This document shows, piece by piece, positions 1-8,044 of a stretch of 64,000 nucleotides of DNA; positions within the stretch are counted from its first letter, which is position 1, and each line of letters opens with the position of its first letter. The notes below the pieces were generated by a model. It had not been told where the DNA came from. It saw only the letters and a list, made by a program, of their open reading frames with translations, and searched no databases. A program made the translations under genes and the position numbers. Location of the stretch: the NCBI RefSeq assembly GCF_003600685.1, contig NZ_CP032084.1, positions 2,294,001 to 2,358,000 of the forward strand, read 5' to 3'. Origin of the DNA: Achromobacter sp. B7 (GTDB taxonomy: Bacteria; Pseudomonadota; Gammaproteobacteria; Burkholderiales; Burkholderiaceae_B).

Positions 1-1
1 G

Positions 2-1651
2 ATGGAAATCCCCGCGTCGCAAGGCGGCGTGGTGAAATCCATTGCGGTCAAGGTGGGCGACAAGGTTGCCGAAGGCGCGGTCGTGCTGGAAGTGGAGGCG
101 GCGGATGCCGCCGCCGCGCCGGCCGCCAAGGAAGCACCCAAGGCCGCTGAGGCACCCAAGCAAGCTGCGGCTGCTGCGGCGCCAGCCCCGAAGTCCGCGA
201 CGCCTGCGCCGACGGCAGCCACCTTCAAGGGTTCAGCCGACGGTGAATACGACATGCTGGTGCTGGGCGCGGGCCCCGGCGGCTATTCCGCCGCCTTCCG
301 CGCCGCCGACCTCGGCCTGTCCGTGGTCCTGGTCGAGCGCTACGCCACGCTGGGCGGCGTCTGCCTGAACGTGGGCTGCATCCCGTCCAAGGCGCTCTTG
401 CACAACGCTGCCGTCATCGACGAAGCCCGCGAGCTGGCTGCCCACGGCATCAGCTTCGGCGAGCCCAAGATCGACCTGGACAAGCTGCGCGGCTACAAGG
501 ACAGCGTGGTCGCCAAGCTGACCGGCGGCCTGGCCGGCATGGCCAAGGCTCGCAAGGTCACCGTGGTGACGGGCGTGGGCGAATTCGCCGATGCCAACCA
601 CCTGACCGTGACGTCGGCCGACGGCAAGAGCCAGACGCTGCGCTTCAAGCAAGCCATCATCGCCGCCGGCAGCCAGTCGGTGAAGCTGCCCTTCATGCCC
701 AAGGACGACCGCGTCGTCGACTCCACCGGCGCGCTGCTGCTGCGTGAAGTACCCAAGAAGATGCTGATCGTGGGCGGCGGCATCATCGGCCTGGAAATGG
801 GCACGGTGTATTCCACGCTGGGCGCCCGCCTGGACGTCGTGGAAATGCTGGACGGCCTGATGCAAGGCGCTGACCGCGACCTGGTCAAGGTCTGGCAGAA
901 GAAGAACGCCTATCGCTTCGACAACATCATGTTGAAGACGAAGACCGTGGGCGCCGAAGCCAAGAAAGACGGCATCTACGTCACGTTCGAAGGCGAGGGC
1001 GCGCCCAAGGAACCGCAACGCTACGACCTGGTTCTGCAAGCCGTGGGCCGCAGCCCCAACGGCAAGAAGATCGGCGCCGACAAGGCGGGCATTGCCGTGA
1101 CCGACCGCGGTTTCATCGAGGTCGATCGCCAGATGCGCACCAACGTGCCGCACATCTACGCCATTGGCGACATCGTCGGCCAGCCGATGCTGGCGCACAA
1201 GGCCGTGCACGAAGGCCACGTGGCAGCGGAAGCCGCCGCCGGCCAGAAGTCGTTCTTTGACGCGCGCGTCATTCCGTCGGTGGCCTACACCGATCCGGAA
1301 GTGGCATGGGTGGGCCTGACCGAAGACGAAGCCAAGAAGCAAGGCATCAAGATCGAGAAGGGCGTGTTCCCGTGGGCCGCCTCCGGCCGCGCCATCGCCA
1401 ACGGCCGCGACGAAGGCTTCACCAAGCTGATTTTCGACGCGGAAACGCATCGCATCCTGGGCGGCAGCATCGTGGGCACCCACGCCGGCGACCTGATCAG
1501 CGAACTGGCCCTGGCCGTGGAAATGGGCGCCGACGTCGTCGACATCGCCAAGACCATCCACCCGCACCCGACGCTGGGTGAGTCGGTGGGCATGGCGGCG
1601 GAAGTGGCGGAAGGCGTCTGCACGGACTTGCCGCCGATGAAGAAGAAGTAG
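2..1651 (+). CDS. lpdA: Dihydrolipoyl dehydrogenase (E3), 5' end outside the window
   Basis: E3 subunit of the pyruvate or 2-oxoglutarate dehydrogenase complex: a flavoprotein that reoxidises dihydrolipoyl groups and passes the electrons to NAD+. The frame is open at the window edge. The first visible Met follows the place where the lipoyl-lysine normally sits, so the first part of an N-terminal lipoyl domain is missing. Visible residues 1-33 finish that domain and 34-75 are an Ala/Pro swivel linker. The FAD fold starts with GAGPGGYSAAF (89-99), the redox disulfide is CLNVGC (C121, C126), the NAD fold has IVGGGIIGLEMG, and the C-terminal His-Glu pair lies in HPHPTLGE. Fusion of a lipoyl domain to E3 is typical of beta-proteobacterial pdh operons (family knowledge). 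The gene ends about 100 bases before a strong terminator and is unrelated to the flagellar genes that follow. Confidence 0.95.
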   Translation: MEIPASQGGVVKSIAVKVGDKVAEGAVVLEVEAADAAAAPAAKEAPKAAEAPKQAAAAAAPAPKSATPAPTAATFKGSADGEYDMLVLGAGPGGYSAAFRAADLGLSVVLVERYATLGGVCLNVGCIPSKALLHNAAVIDEARELAAHGISFGEPKIDLDKLRGYKDSVVAKLTGGLAGMAKARKVTVVTGVGEFADANHLTVTSADGKSQTLRFKQAIIAAGSQSVKLPFMPKDDRVVDSTGALLLREVPKKMLIVGGGIIGLEMGTVYSTLGARLDVVEMLDGLMQGADRDLVKVWQKKNAYRFDNIMLKTKTVGAEAKKDGIYVTFEGEGAPKEPQRYDLVLQAVGRSPNGKKIGADKAGIAVTDRGFIEVDRQMRTNVPHIYAIGDIVGQPMLAHKAVHEGHVAAEAAAGQKSFFDARVIPSVAYTDPEVAWVGLTEDEAKKQGIKIEKGVFPWAASGRAIANGRDEGFTKLIFDAETHRILGGSIVGTHAGDLISELALAVEMGADVVDIAKTIHPHPTLGESVGMAAEVAEGVCTDLPPMKKK

Positions 1652-1686
1652 TGTGTGGGGGTAGCGTGTTGCGACGGTTGTCGTTG

Positions 1687-1734
1687 CACACGTCGCCGCA
1701 TACATCGCCGCATACGTCGTCGCACGCGATGACG
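1687..1734. repeat. 12-bp tandem repeat, about 4 units
   Basis: Units at 1687-1698, 1699-1710, 1711-1722 and a degenerate one at 1723-1734, with consensus CAYACRTCGCCG. It lies between the lpdA stop and its terminator. First of three short tandem arrays within about 500 bp. Confidence 0.7.
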
Positions 1735-1747
1735 CCGCAATGCAAAA

Positions 1748-1784
1748 AGCGCTGGCCTTGTAAAAGGACCAGCGCTATTTTTTT
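1748..1784 (+). terminator. Rho-independent terminator after lpdA
   Basis: Perfect 8-bp stem AGCGCTGG (1748-1755) with CCAGCGCT (1769-1776), a 13-base loop, then A and seven Ts (1778-1784). It closes the lpdA transcript. The A-run upstream (1744-1748) could also give some termination in the other direction. Confidence 0.85.
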
Positions 1785-1825
1785 GGGATGCCGCCGCGTG
1801 GCGTCCGGCGTCCGGGGCAGGGGTG

Positions 1826-1909
1826 GATATCAGGGGTGGGATATCAGCCGGGACATATCAGGCTTGCGATATCCGACGTGTGATATCAGGCGTGCGATAT
1901 CAGGCGTGC
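1826..1909. repeat. 14-bp GATATC tandem repeat, 6 units
   Basis: Six head-to-tail 14-mers at 1826, 1840, 1854, 1868, 1882 and 1896. The last two are identical (GATATCAGGCGTGC) and the others differ at a few positions but keep the ATATC core. The final unit runs into the coding end of the YjfB-like gene on the minus strand: its TCA at 1900-1902 is that gene's stop codon. There are no spacers, so this is not a CRISPR array. Confidence 0.85.
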
Positions 1910-2091
1910 GTATTGATGCGCGAACCCAGCGTGGCGTCAACGGCCATCGGGGCCACCGACTGCATCAGCGTCAGCGCGGTATCGGCTTGCGCGTTCAGCG
2001 CCTTCTTCAGCACGCGGGCCTGGATTTCCTGCGATAGGTTCACGTCTTGCAAAGCCAGTGCGGCGTTGACGGTGCTGCTGATGGAATCCAT
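1900..2091 (-). CDS. YjfB-family putative motility protein
   Basis: Small acidic protein of 63 residues that resembles the YjfB putative-motility family: short N-terminus MDSISSTVNAALALQD, then a helix ending in VLKKALNAQADTAL. The molecular role of the family is not established; members often sit near flagellar genes. The ATG at 2091 has AAGGA ten bases upstream on the minus strand. The last residues (THA and the stop) are encoded by the final unit of the 14-bp repeat array, so the C-terminus may have been changed by repeat expansion. A second tandem array lies in the upstream region (2139-2206). The gene stands alone, apart from fliC by one other gene. Family assignment is by sequence pattern and is moderately sure. 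Confidence 0.75.
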   Translation of the reverse strand: MDSISSTVNAALALQDVNLSQEIQARVLKKALNAQADTALTLMQSVAPMAVDATLGSRINTHA

Positions 2092-2353
2092 GGTCTTTGT
2101 GTCCTTGTGGAAGAGTGCTTGCGGCAGGCGATACGGCTGGGTCGATAAGCTTGGGTCGATCGCTTGGGTCGATAAGCTGGGGTCGATCGGCTTGGCTCGA
2201 TTAGCTAACCTACTTCAAACATGTCGCATTATTGCGCAGGTTTGCGGTTCTTGTGCAAAAGATTGTGGGTGTTTTACGTGGCTGGGATGTGACAGGGACG
2301 GTGCTGGACGCTGCATCGGGCAAGACAACATCGCTGCGGTACGGTGTGCGGCC
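2092..2353. other. Intergenic region upstream of the YjfB-like gene
   Basis: This 262-base stretch lies between the start of the YjfB-like gene and the stop of the membrane-protein gene, both on the minus strand. It holds the 13/14-bp tandem array (2139-2206) and an AT-richer segment around 2200-2280 that would suit a promoter. I could not assign -35 and -10 boxes with confidence, and I see no sigma-28 element in the right orientation. Confidence 0.4.
2139..2206. repeat. 13/14-bp GGGTCGAT tandem repeat, 5 units
   Basis: Units at 2139-2152, 2153-2165, 2166-2179, 2180-2193 and 2194-2206. They alternate between GGGTCGATAAGCTT-like and GGGTCGATCGCTT-like forms, and the last is degenerate. The array occupies the promoter-proximal region of the YjfB-like gene. 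Its sequence is different from the array at the 3' end of that gene. Confidence 0.8.
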
Positions 2354-3235
2354 TTAAGGCTGCGCCGGACATTCCTTCACCGCGCCCCAGCCATGGTTCG
2401 GTTCGCAGTATTGCTTGCGAGCCGCCCACGCGCATTCCGGACGTTCAAAAAACCCAAGCTCGGCGCAACGCGCCAGTTCTCGGTCCAGTGCGTCCACCCA
2501 CGCCATCGGGTTCCGGGCAGGAATTTCGGTGATGCGCAGCATTGATCGCGGAGCGCTAGGGGCGGCAGTTGCGGGAGCGGCGGCGTTAGCAGCGCCAGCA
2601 GCATCAGAAGTGCCGGCAGCAGCTGGGGCACCAGAGGCCGCAGAAGCGTCAGCATCGGACGCGGCATCAGGGCTGGTAGCGGAGGGCACGGGGGCGCTTG
2701 CCGCCGGCGCTGATTGCGCTGGCGCAGCCGTCTGTGGCGCATCCACGGACACGCCCGCCTCGGGCTTCGTCGTCTCCCATTCGCTGGGCGCTTCTTCCGT
2801 GGGCAGTGCCGGCAGCGGCGCCAACGGCACGCGTACCGGGCTGGCCGACCTGGCGCCCGTGATCCCGTTGTTAGGCGCATTCCACGACACCACCAGCAGC
2901 ACCAAGGCGCCATAGATTGCCAGCGTGTACAGCACGGTCAACGTGGCGGAACCCACACGCCGACCCGTCATCGGCTGGCCTTCATCCCGCCCCAACAGGG
3001 CGCGCCAACCCACCAGCGCAGCGCCGGGCGCCGAGATCAGCGCCCAGCCGATACGCCGCAGGCAACTAGGCTGAGGCTGCGGCATCGCGGCCTGCACCTG
3101 GGCCGCCAGCAATTCCCGCAACGCGCGATTCTCTTCCCGCAGACGCCGCGTCTGCGCATCCACGGGCGCCGTGGCATCAGGATCCGTGGTGCTGTCATGC
3201 TGCGTAGCGAAGGGATCGGGAGGCGTGGCGGTCAT
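2354..3235 (-). CDS. Unknown single-pass membrane protein with Ala/Ser/Pro linker
   Basis: I do not recognise this 293-residue protein. Visible parts: a short N-terminal Arg/Glu-rich helix (about 27-49) that may form a coiled coil, one clear membrane segment (about 97-118), a long Ala/Ser/Pro/Asp low-complexity stretch, and a conserved-looking C-terminal block of about 55 residues with four Cys and several Trp (RNPMAWVDALDRELARCAEL onward). A membrane anchor, flexible spacer and Cys-containing outer domain suggest a periplasmic module tethered to the inner membrane (inference). The start is set at MTATPPDP because a -35/-10 pair lies directly before it; the frame stays open 19 codons further upstream to 3292. 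The promoter would leave a leader of only a few bases. No link to motility can be shown. Confidence 0.6.
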   Translation of the reverse strand: MTATPPDPFATQHDSTTDPDATAPVDAQTRRLREENRALRELLAAQVQAAMPQPQPSCLRRIGWALISAPGAALVGWRALLGRDEGQPMTGRRVGSATLTVLYTLAIYGALVLLVVSWNAPNNGITGARSASPVRVPLAPLPALPTEEAPSEWETTKPEAGVSVDAPQTAAPAQSAPAASAPVPSATSPDAASDADASAASGAPAAAGTSDAAGAANAAAPATAAPSAPRSMLRITEIPARNPMAWVDALDRELARCAELGFFERPECAWAARKQYCEPNHGWGAVKECPAQP

Positions 3236-3245
3236 GGGGCTGCAA

Positions 3246-3275
3246 AATATAGATACAAAGGCGGTGCGGTGGCAA
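3246..3275 (-). promoter_or_regulatory. Sigma-70-like promoter of the unknown membrane protein
   Basis: On the minus strand, TTGCCA (3270-3275) and TATATT (3246-3251) with an 18-bp spacer. The predicted transcript start is around 3239-3241, only a few bases before the ATG at 3235, so the mRNA may be nearly leaderless. No Shine-Dalgarno is visible before that ATG, which fits. Confidence 0.5.
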
Positions 3276-3457
3276 ATTATGAGGGTGCGCAACGCGTTTC
3301 AAAAAAGCGAGCAGGCGGCAAAAAGCGGCCTTCTATATTTGGTTGATCGCGCGCCGGAGATTGCGACGCATATTCCGATCACGGGCAGTGCAAACTGGGC
3401 AATGACAACGCACGTGGGACGTCTGGGCCTATCGAGGATGTTGCCGACTACGGTCCC

Positions 3458-3500
3458 AAAAGCAAAAAGCAGAAAAGCCGGCTTGCGCCGGCTTTTCTGC
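3458..3500 (-). terminator. Rho-independent terminator of fliC
   Basis: Perfect 14-bp stem (3469-3482 with 3487-3500) around a 4-base loop. On the minus strand it is followed by TTTTTGCTTTT, 73 bases after the fliC stop. Very strong, as expected for an abundant flagellin mRNA. Confidence 0.9.
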
Positions 3501-3572
3501 GATCTAGTGCCAGGGTGGATCGGTTTCAACCTTGCGGTATCACCGATCCTTCCGTCAGGCGTTGCTGGTTGA

Positions 3573-5252
3573 TTAACGCAGCAGCGACAGAACGGTTTGC
3601 GGCACTTGGTTGGCTTGCGCCAGAACCGAGGTACCAGCCTGTTGCAGGATCTGAGCCTTGGACATGTTCGACACTTCCGTGGCGTAGTCGGCGTCTTGAA
3701 TACGCGAACGAGCGTTGGACAGGTTGTTGACCACGTTGTTCAGGTTCGAGATCGTCGATTCCAGACGGTTCTGCACGGCACCCAGTTCACCGGTCAGCTT
3801 GTCCAGCTTCGTGAAGGCAGCGTCCAGCGTCTTCAGCGGATCGGTGGTCTTGTCGCCAGCCGAGGTCGTCGAGGTCGTCAGCTTGCCGTCCGAACCCACC
3901 AGGACCTTGGCGCCAGCAGCCGAGGCGTATTCCTTGGCGGTGGCGCTGTTGTCGCCAACCACGGTCACTTCGCCGGTGTCGGCGTTGATCTTGTACGACG
4001 TGTCGTACGTTTGGACCTTGGTCAGTTCGCCCTTGTTGTCGGTCCACGTGTTGTCGGAGTCGGTCGTGGCGGTAGCGAAGGTCACCGAGGCGGACGTGAT
4101 GCCCGAGCCCATGGTCACGGTCGACGCGGCGGTCGAGGAGCCCAGGGCGCTGAGGACGTCAGCGGTCGAAGCGACGGCGGTGTACGACAGCTCGCCAGTG
4201 TTGCTGTTGCTGTACTTCGTGCCACCGATGGTGACCGAGCTGTTGGCTTCCGTGCCGACCGAGGTCAGGACGTCGTCCAGCGTGGCTTGGGTCAGAGCAC
4301 CGCTCTTGTCGTTGGTGGTCAGTTCGCCATCAGCGTTCAAGAAGGCAGCGTTGCCGCCGATGGTGATCTTGCCTGCGGCGTCAACGTCGAACGTGGCGGT
4401 CTTGCCCGTCGTGATTTCGTAGCTGCCCGACACCGTGCCGCTGGTCGGCTTGATCTTGTTGGCCAAGGCGGTAACGTCAGCGGCAACGGTCGTGTCAACC
4501 GTCTTCGTGAACGTGAAGTTGCCCTTGGCAGCGTCGTACGTGTAGGTGGCACCGCCGCCCACTGCGACCGTGTTGCCATCGCTCAGCTTGCCCAGCACGG
4601 ATTCGGCCGAAGCAGCTTGGAACGTCGTGGTGACCTTGTAGGAACCGTCGCCTTGCAGGGCGCCGCCTTGGGCGATCACGTCGGTAACGGTAGCCGAACG
4701 GTTTTGGGTCACGCCCTTGCCGTTCACGTTGAAGCCGTCCAGACCCAGCGTCTTGACGCTGATTTCCGACAGGTTCAGGGTGATGGTTTCGCCGTCGTTG
4801 GCGCCAACTTGCAGCGTCAGGGGCTTGGCCGAATCCGACAGAACCTTCACGCCGTTGAAGTCGGTTTGTTGCGAGATGCGGTCGATGTCCGACAGACGTT
4901 GGTTAATTTCGTCTTGCATCGAGTTCAGCTGTTCTTGCGAGTAGCTGCTGTTACCGGCTTGCACGGCCAGTTCGCGAACACGTTGCAGGTGGGTGTTGAT
5001 TTCGGAGGCAGCGCCTTCCGTCGTCTGAGCCAGCGAGATACCGTCGTTGGCGTTACGAGCGGCTTGGGTCAGGCCCTTGACGTTCGCGGTGAAGCGGTTG
5101 GCAATGGCCATACCGGCGGCGTCGTCCTTGGCGCTGTTGATGCGCAGGCCCGACGACAGGCGTTCGATGGCGGTACCGAGGGAAGATTGCGACTTGTTCA
5201 GGTTGTTCTGAGCAACGAGCGACAAGTAGTTGGTGTTGATAACTGCAGCCAT
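3573..5252 (-). CDS. fliC: Flagellin
   Basis: Filament subunit, exported through the flagellar channel and polymerised outside the cell. The 559-residue protein has the conserved N-terminal D0/D1 (MAAVINTNYLSLVAQNNLNK, then ERLSSGLRINSAKDDAAGMA) and C-terminal D1/D0 (NRLESTISNLNNVVNNLSNA, ending VPQTVLSLLR). Between them is a long Thr/Ser/Gly/Asp-rich variable part, so outer D2/D3 domains are present. It is longer than the roughly 390-residue flagellin I recall for Bordetella. The start is the ATG at 5252 because flagellins begin MAxxINTN; the frame opens 11 codons earlier but that stretch is unlike the family. GGGAG lies 7 bases before the ATG. Transcription is from a sigma-28 element at 5358-5384 with a leader of about 95 bases, and ends at a strong hairpin. 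Confidence 0.97.
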   Translation of the reverse strand: MAAVINTNYLSLVAQNNLNKSQSSLGTAIERLSSGLRINSAKDDAAGMAIANRFTANVKGLTQAARNANDGISLAQTTEGAASEINTHLQRVRELAVQAGNSSYSQEQLNSMQDEINQRLSDIDRISQQTDFNGVKVLSDSAKPLTLQVGANDGETITLNLSEISVKTLGLDGFNVNGKGVTQNRSATVTDVIAQGGALQGDGSYKVTTTFQAASAESVLGKLSDGNTVAVGGGATYTYDAAKGNFTFTKTVDTTVAADVTALANKIKPTSGTVSGSYEITTGKTATFDVDAAGKITIGGNAAFLNADGELTTNDKSGALTQATLDDVLTSVGTEANSSVTIGGTKYSNSNTGELSYTAVASTADVLSALGSSTAASTVTMGSGITSASVTFATATTDSDNTWTDNKGELTKVQTYDTSYKINADTGEVTVVGDNSATAKEYASAAGAKVLVGSDGKLTTSTTSAGDKTTDPLKTLDAAFTKLDKLTGELGAVQNRLESTISNLNNVVNNLSNARSRIQDADYATEVSNMSKAQILQQAGTSVLAQANQVPQTVLSLLR

Positions 5253-5357
5253 GTTTAGGCTCCCAAGAGAGAAAGGCTTCTTCAAACCGGGCAGCTAGGC
5301 CGCCCAAACGTAACGAGAAGGTATCGACGATGTTGCTGAAACTCTTCCGTTGCCAGG

Positions 5358-5384
5358 ATAACGACAGGGCCCAAACATTCTTTA
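5358..5384 (-). promoter_or_regulatory. Sigma-28 (FliA) promoter of fliC
   Basis: Minus strand: -35 TAAAGAAT (5377-5384), exactly 11 bp, then -10 GTCGTTAT (5358-5365). Compare the enterobacterial consensus TAAAGTTT-N11-GCCGATAA. The same architecture and a similar -10 occur before flgM, flgK and aer in this window, which supports the call. Confidence 0.85.
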
Positions 5385-5508
5385 GGGCATTTTTTCGATA
5401 TCCGTAAATTTTTGCTCTTGGGAAACTCGGTTACTCGCTAAACAGGGGGGGTGACGGGCCAATAATTAAGGGCCAACCGTGGCCACGTCACCTGTAACAA
5501 GGCAGGCT

Positions 5509-7113
5509 TTAAATCAACAGGCCGTTCGCGCGCAGCTTGCTCATGGCCTCGGCCACCAGCGTTTGGGCGATGGAGTCCAGATTGCGCACGCGCTTGAGCG
5601 ACTTGCCGGAAGGATGTGCAACGTCTCCGCTGGCCAATGCATCACGCAGCTTGGTGCGCAGGTCCGCCACCGGGGTCTGGCCGTCGATGTGGCGAATCAC
5701 GAACTTGCCGATGTCATCCGACGGAAACAGCACATGTTGATGCCACAGGTTATAGGTGCCTAAGGGCAGGGCGTCTTGCTCGGCCAGCCGGCTCAAGGCA
5801 GCAAGCCCGGGAATCCACTGCGGTTTCGCGGCATCCGCAACATAGCCCAGCGGTTCATGGCGGTATTCCAGCGCGTTTGCATTAAGGAACACGACCAGGT
5901 GGGTCAGGACCGCAATCGTCAACTCATCCGGCGTGGTCGACTTCTTGGCTTTTGCGCGGGCCGCGTCCAGCAGTTCCGCAAAGCTGAGTGCGTGCGGCCA
6001 GGCCTGGCGCAGCGCTTCCGCGACCGCGACAAAGGTGGGATCGCTGCTGGCGATGCCTCGGCCGCGCGCGGTCCGGTAGTGACGTTCTTTGGACGGAGCC
6101 CCGGCCGGAGCGGCGGACGATGTCAGACGCGCGCCAAAGTGCATTTTTTCAAACACGTTGACTTCGGGCGTTTCCAGGATCTGCTGCGCGCGCTCCTCAT
6201 GAATCAGCAGGCTCTTGCGGAACTGGCGGCCTACGGCGAAGTCCAGATACTGCTCGCGCATCTCCCTTGAGGCATCGGCTGCCAACGCGTTATGCATGAC
6301 GGCAACGTTGTCGCCGAAATTGCTGGCCATGCACGATTGCGGCTCGGCGTCAGTCAGATAAGCCAGGCCCGCTTGTTGTGCGGCCGCTGCAAATTCCAGG
6401 AAATAGCAGGGCGAATTCACTGCCTCAAGATACTCGTGCACCAGGTAATAGTCGGAATGCCTGCGCAATTGGCGCGACGCGTGTTGTAGCGCCGAGCGCA
6501 ACGGGTTGGTGTTCGACAGCCCATTTTCCAACATGCTCAGCATGTCCTTCGCGCGCACCAGGCGATCCTGCGGCGTTTCAGCACCAAAGCTGTTAAGGAT
6601 CATCGCGTCGCGCACGACGTCGGACGCTTTCCAGCCGGGGTAGGTGTTGTAGCTAACGTAGGCGATGCCATCGGGAGCCAGGTTTTCACGGCATACGCGC
6701 AGGATGGCATCGCGCACAACGGGCGGTACCCAGCTGAATACGCCGTGCACGATGATGTAGTCGAACTGACCGAAATCCTTGTCGATGTCGGTAATGCTCA
6801 TGGCGCGCAGGTCGATGTTCTTCAACCCCATGGCCTTGATAACCGCTTGGCCCGACTCGATCTGTTGCGCCGACAGGTCGACGCCCGTGGCGTGCGCACC
6901 CGGATGCGCCGCGGCAAACGGCAAGAGGTTGCCGCCCGCCGCACACCCCAGCTCCAGGACGCGCGCGTTCTCTACCGCCGGCGCATTCAGGCCGTACAAC
7001 GCCGCCACGGCACGCAGGTGGCCGGGCGCCGTAAGCGGAAAAGCATAGGATTCGTAAGGCGTTTCGTCATAGGCGTCGGAAAGCGCCTGCACGAGGTCAT
7101 CGGAATGATTCAT
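5509..7113 (-). CDS. SAM methyltransferase with regulatory domain, next to flagellin
   Basis: 534-residue class I methyltransferase. SAM-binding motif I is VLELGCAAGGN (residues 52-62), followed by TGVDLS and, further on, FDYIIVHGVFSW. The pattern fits a Methyltransf_25/12 catalytic core (about 1-210) followed by the methyltransferase regulatory domain seen in this family (about 220-320) and a long C-terminal part with winged-helix-like character. The substrate is not known from sequence. Its place directly upstream of fliC suggests modification of flagellin or of a flagellin glycan (inference only). It does not look like FliB lysine-N-methylase, which is a different Cys-rich family. ATG at 7113 with a weak GGAA upstream. 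No sigma-28 element was found before it. Confidence 0.8.
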   Translation of the reverse strand: MNHSDDLVQALSDAYDETPYESYAFPLTAPGHLRAVAALYGLNAPAVENARVLELGCAAGGNLLPFAAAHPGAHATGVDLSAQQIESGQAVIKAMGLKNIDLRAMSITDIDKDFGQFDYIIVHGVFSWVPPVVRDAILRVCRENLAPDGIAYVSYNTYPGWKASDVVRDAMILNSFGAETPQDRLVRAKDMLSMLENGLSNTNPLRSALQHASRQLRRHSDYYLVHEYLEAVNSPCYFLEFAAAAQQAGLAYLTDAEPQSCMASNFGDNVAVMHNALAADASREMREQYLDFAVGRQFRKSLLIHEERAQQILETPEVNVFEKMHFGARLTSSAAPAGAPSKERHYRTARGRGIASSDPTFVAVAEALRQAWPHALSFAELLDAARAKAKKSTTPDELTIAVLTHLVVFLNANALEYRHEPLGYVADAAKPQWIPGLAALSRLAEQDALPLGTYNLWHQHVLFPSDDIGKFVIRHIDGQTPVADLRTKLRDALASGDVAHPSGKSLKRVRNLDSIAQTLVAEAMSKLRANGLLI

Positions 7114-7288
7114 AACGGGTTCCAGGGCGAAAAGAGGCTGTGCCGGCGGGTAGCCTGGCCTGCGGGTAACTAGGTGAATGATGGCGATAGCCTAGCAGCG
7201 GGCCGCTACCGCAAATGCGCCGAATAGCGCCAGAATTGCAGGGGTTTCCGCAGCGCAGGGGCGAGTGCCGACTGCGTTACGGAGCCCA

Positions 7289-8044
7289 TCAAATAATCTG
7301 CGCGATCTGCCCTTCCAGCGGCAGGTCCTGCCAAGCCATCTCTTTCAGCTTCGCCCGGATCCGCGCCGTGGCCTGCGACCGTAACTGGCACACCCGTGCC
7401 TCGGTCACATTCATGATGGCGCCGATCTCTTTCAGATTCAGCCCCTGCTCGTAACACAGCGACAGCAACAACTTCTCCCGATCAGGTAGCGCATCAATCG
7501 CCTGCACCAGCGCCTGACGGAAATCACCAGCCAGTAACGCATCCAGCGGGTTCCCACCGGCCGAGCCGTGGTTCAGCGTGGCGGTCCAGTCGGATTGGCC
7601 GGAGGCGGAATCGGGTTCGGTGGTGAAGTCTTCGTAATGCACGATCTGCACGCCTTGGGCGTCGTGCAGCAGCGACTGGTATTCGCCGATCGGCATTTCA
7701 AGCTGGGCGGCGATCTCGGCTTCGGAAGGCGCGCGCATCAGGCGCTGCTCAAGCTGCTGGATAGCTTGCTCGATCTTGCGCGCCTTGGTGCGGACGCTGC
7801 GGGGCAGCCAGTCCTGGCCGCGAAGCTCGTCCAGCATCGCGCCACGAATACGGGTCGTGGCGTAGGTCTCGAATTGGGCGTCTGCCGTTTCCTGATAGCG
7901 CCTTACGGCGTCAAGCAGGCCGATCATGCCGGCCTGTATCAGGTCGTCGAGCTCCACACTAGCGGGTAGCCGTGCGAGCAATTGCAGGGCCAGCTTCCGC
8001 ACTAGCGGGGCATATTCGACCAAGCTGTCATCTGCGTGGGGCAT
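7289..8044 (-). CDS. fliA: Flagellar sigma factor sigma-28
   Basis: RNA polymerase sigma factor for late flagellar and chemotaxis genes, held inactive by FlgM until the hook is complete. Diagnostic region 2 sequence LARLPASVELDDLIQAGMIG, then RIRGAMLDELRGQDWLPRSV, and region 4 ALPDREKLLLSLCYEQGLNL with the KEIGAIMNVTEARVCQLRSQ helix-turn-helix. I chose the ATG at 8044 (251 residues) because the protein then begins close to where E. coli FliA (239) does. A TTG at 8095 would add 17 residues and is the alternative. Neither has a good ribosome site. Divergent from flhD across an AT-rich control region. Confidence 0.93.
   Translation of the reverse strand: MPHADDSLVEYAPLVRKLALQLLARLPASVELDDLIQAGMIGLLDAVRRYQETADAQFETYATTRIRGAMLDELRGQDWLPRSVRTKARKIEQAIQQLEQRLMRAPSEAEIAAQLEMPIGEYQSLLHDAQGVQIVHYEDFTTEPDSASGQSDWTATLNHGSAGGNPLDALLAGDFRQALVQAIDALPDREKLLLSLCYEQGLNLKEIGAIMNVTEARVCQLRSQATARIRAKLKEMAWQDLPLEGQIAQII

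Larger units (their letters stand above)
3236..3572. other. Intergenic region between the membrane-protein gene and fliC
   Basis: 337 bases on the downstream side of fliC. It contains the promoter candidate for the membrane-protein gene (3246-3275) and the fliC terminator (3458-3500). Nothing convincing was seen in 3290-3455; the short frames there have no ribosome site or recognisable product. Confidence 0.5.

Noticed and set aside
233..1705. Long open frame antisense to lpdA (490 codons)
   Set aside because: Its His/Gly/Asp-rich composition and lack of any family signature are typical of the reverse strand of GC-rich genes; lpdA is certain.
1826..1909. CRISPR array
   Set aside because: Units are 14 bp and directly adjacent with no spacers; simple tandem repeat.
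2139..2206. Sigma-28 -10-like GTCGATAA boxes on the plus strand
   Set aside because: No -35 at the 11-bp distance and the direction is away from the YjfB-like gene; due to the repeat sequence.
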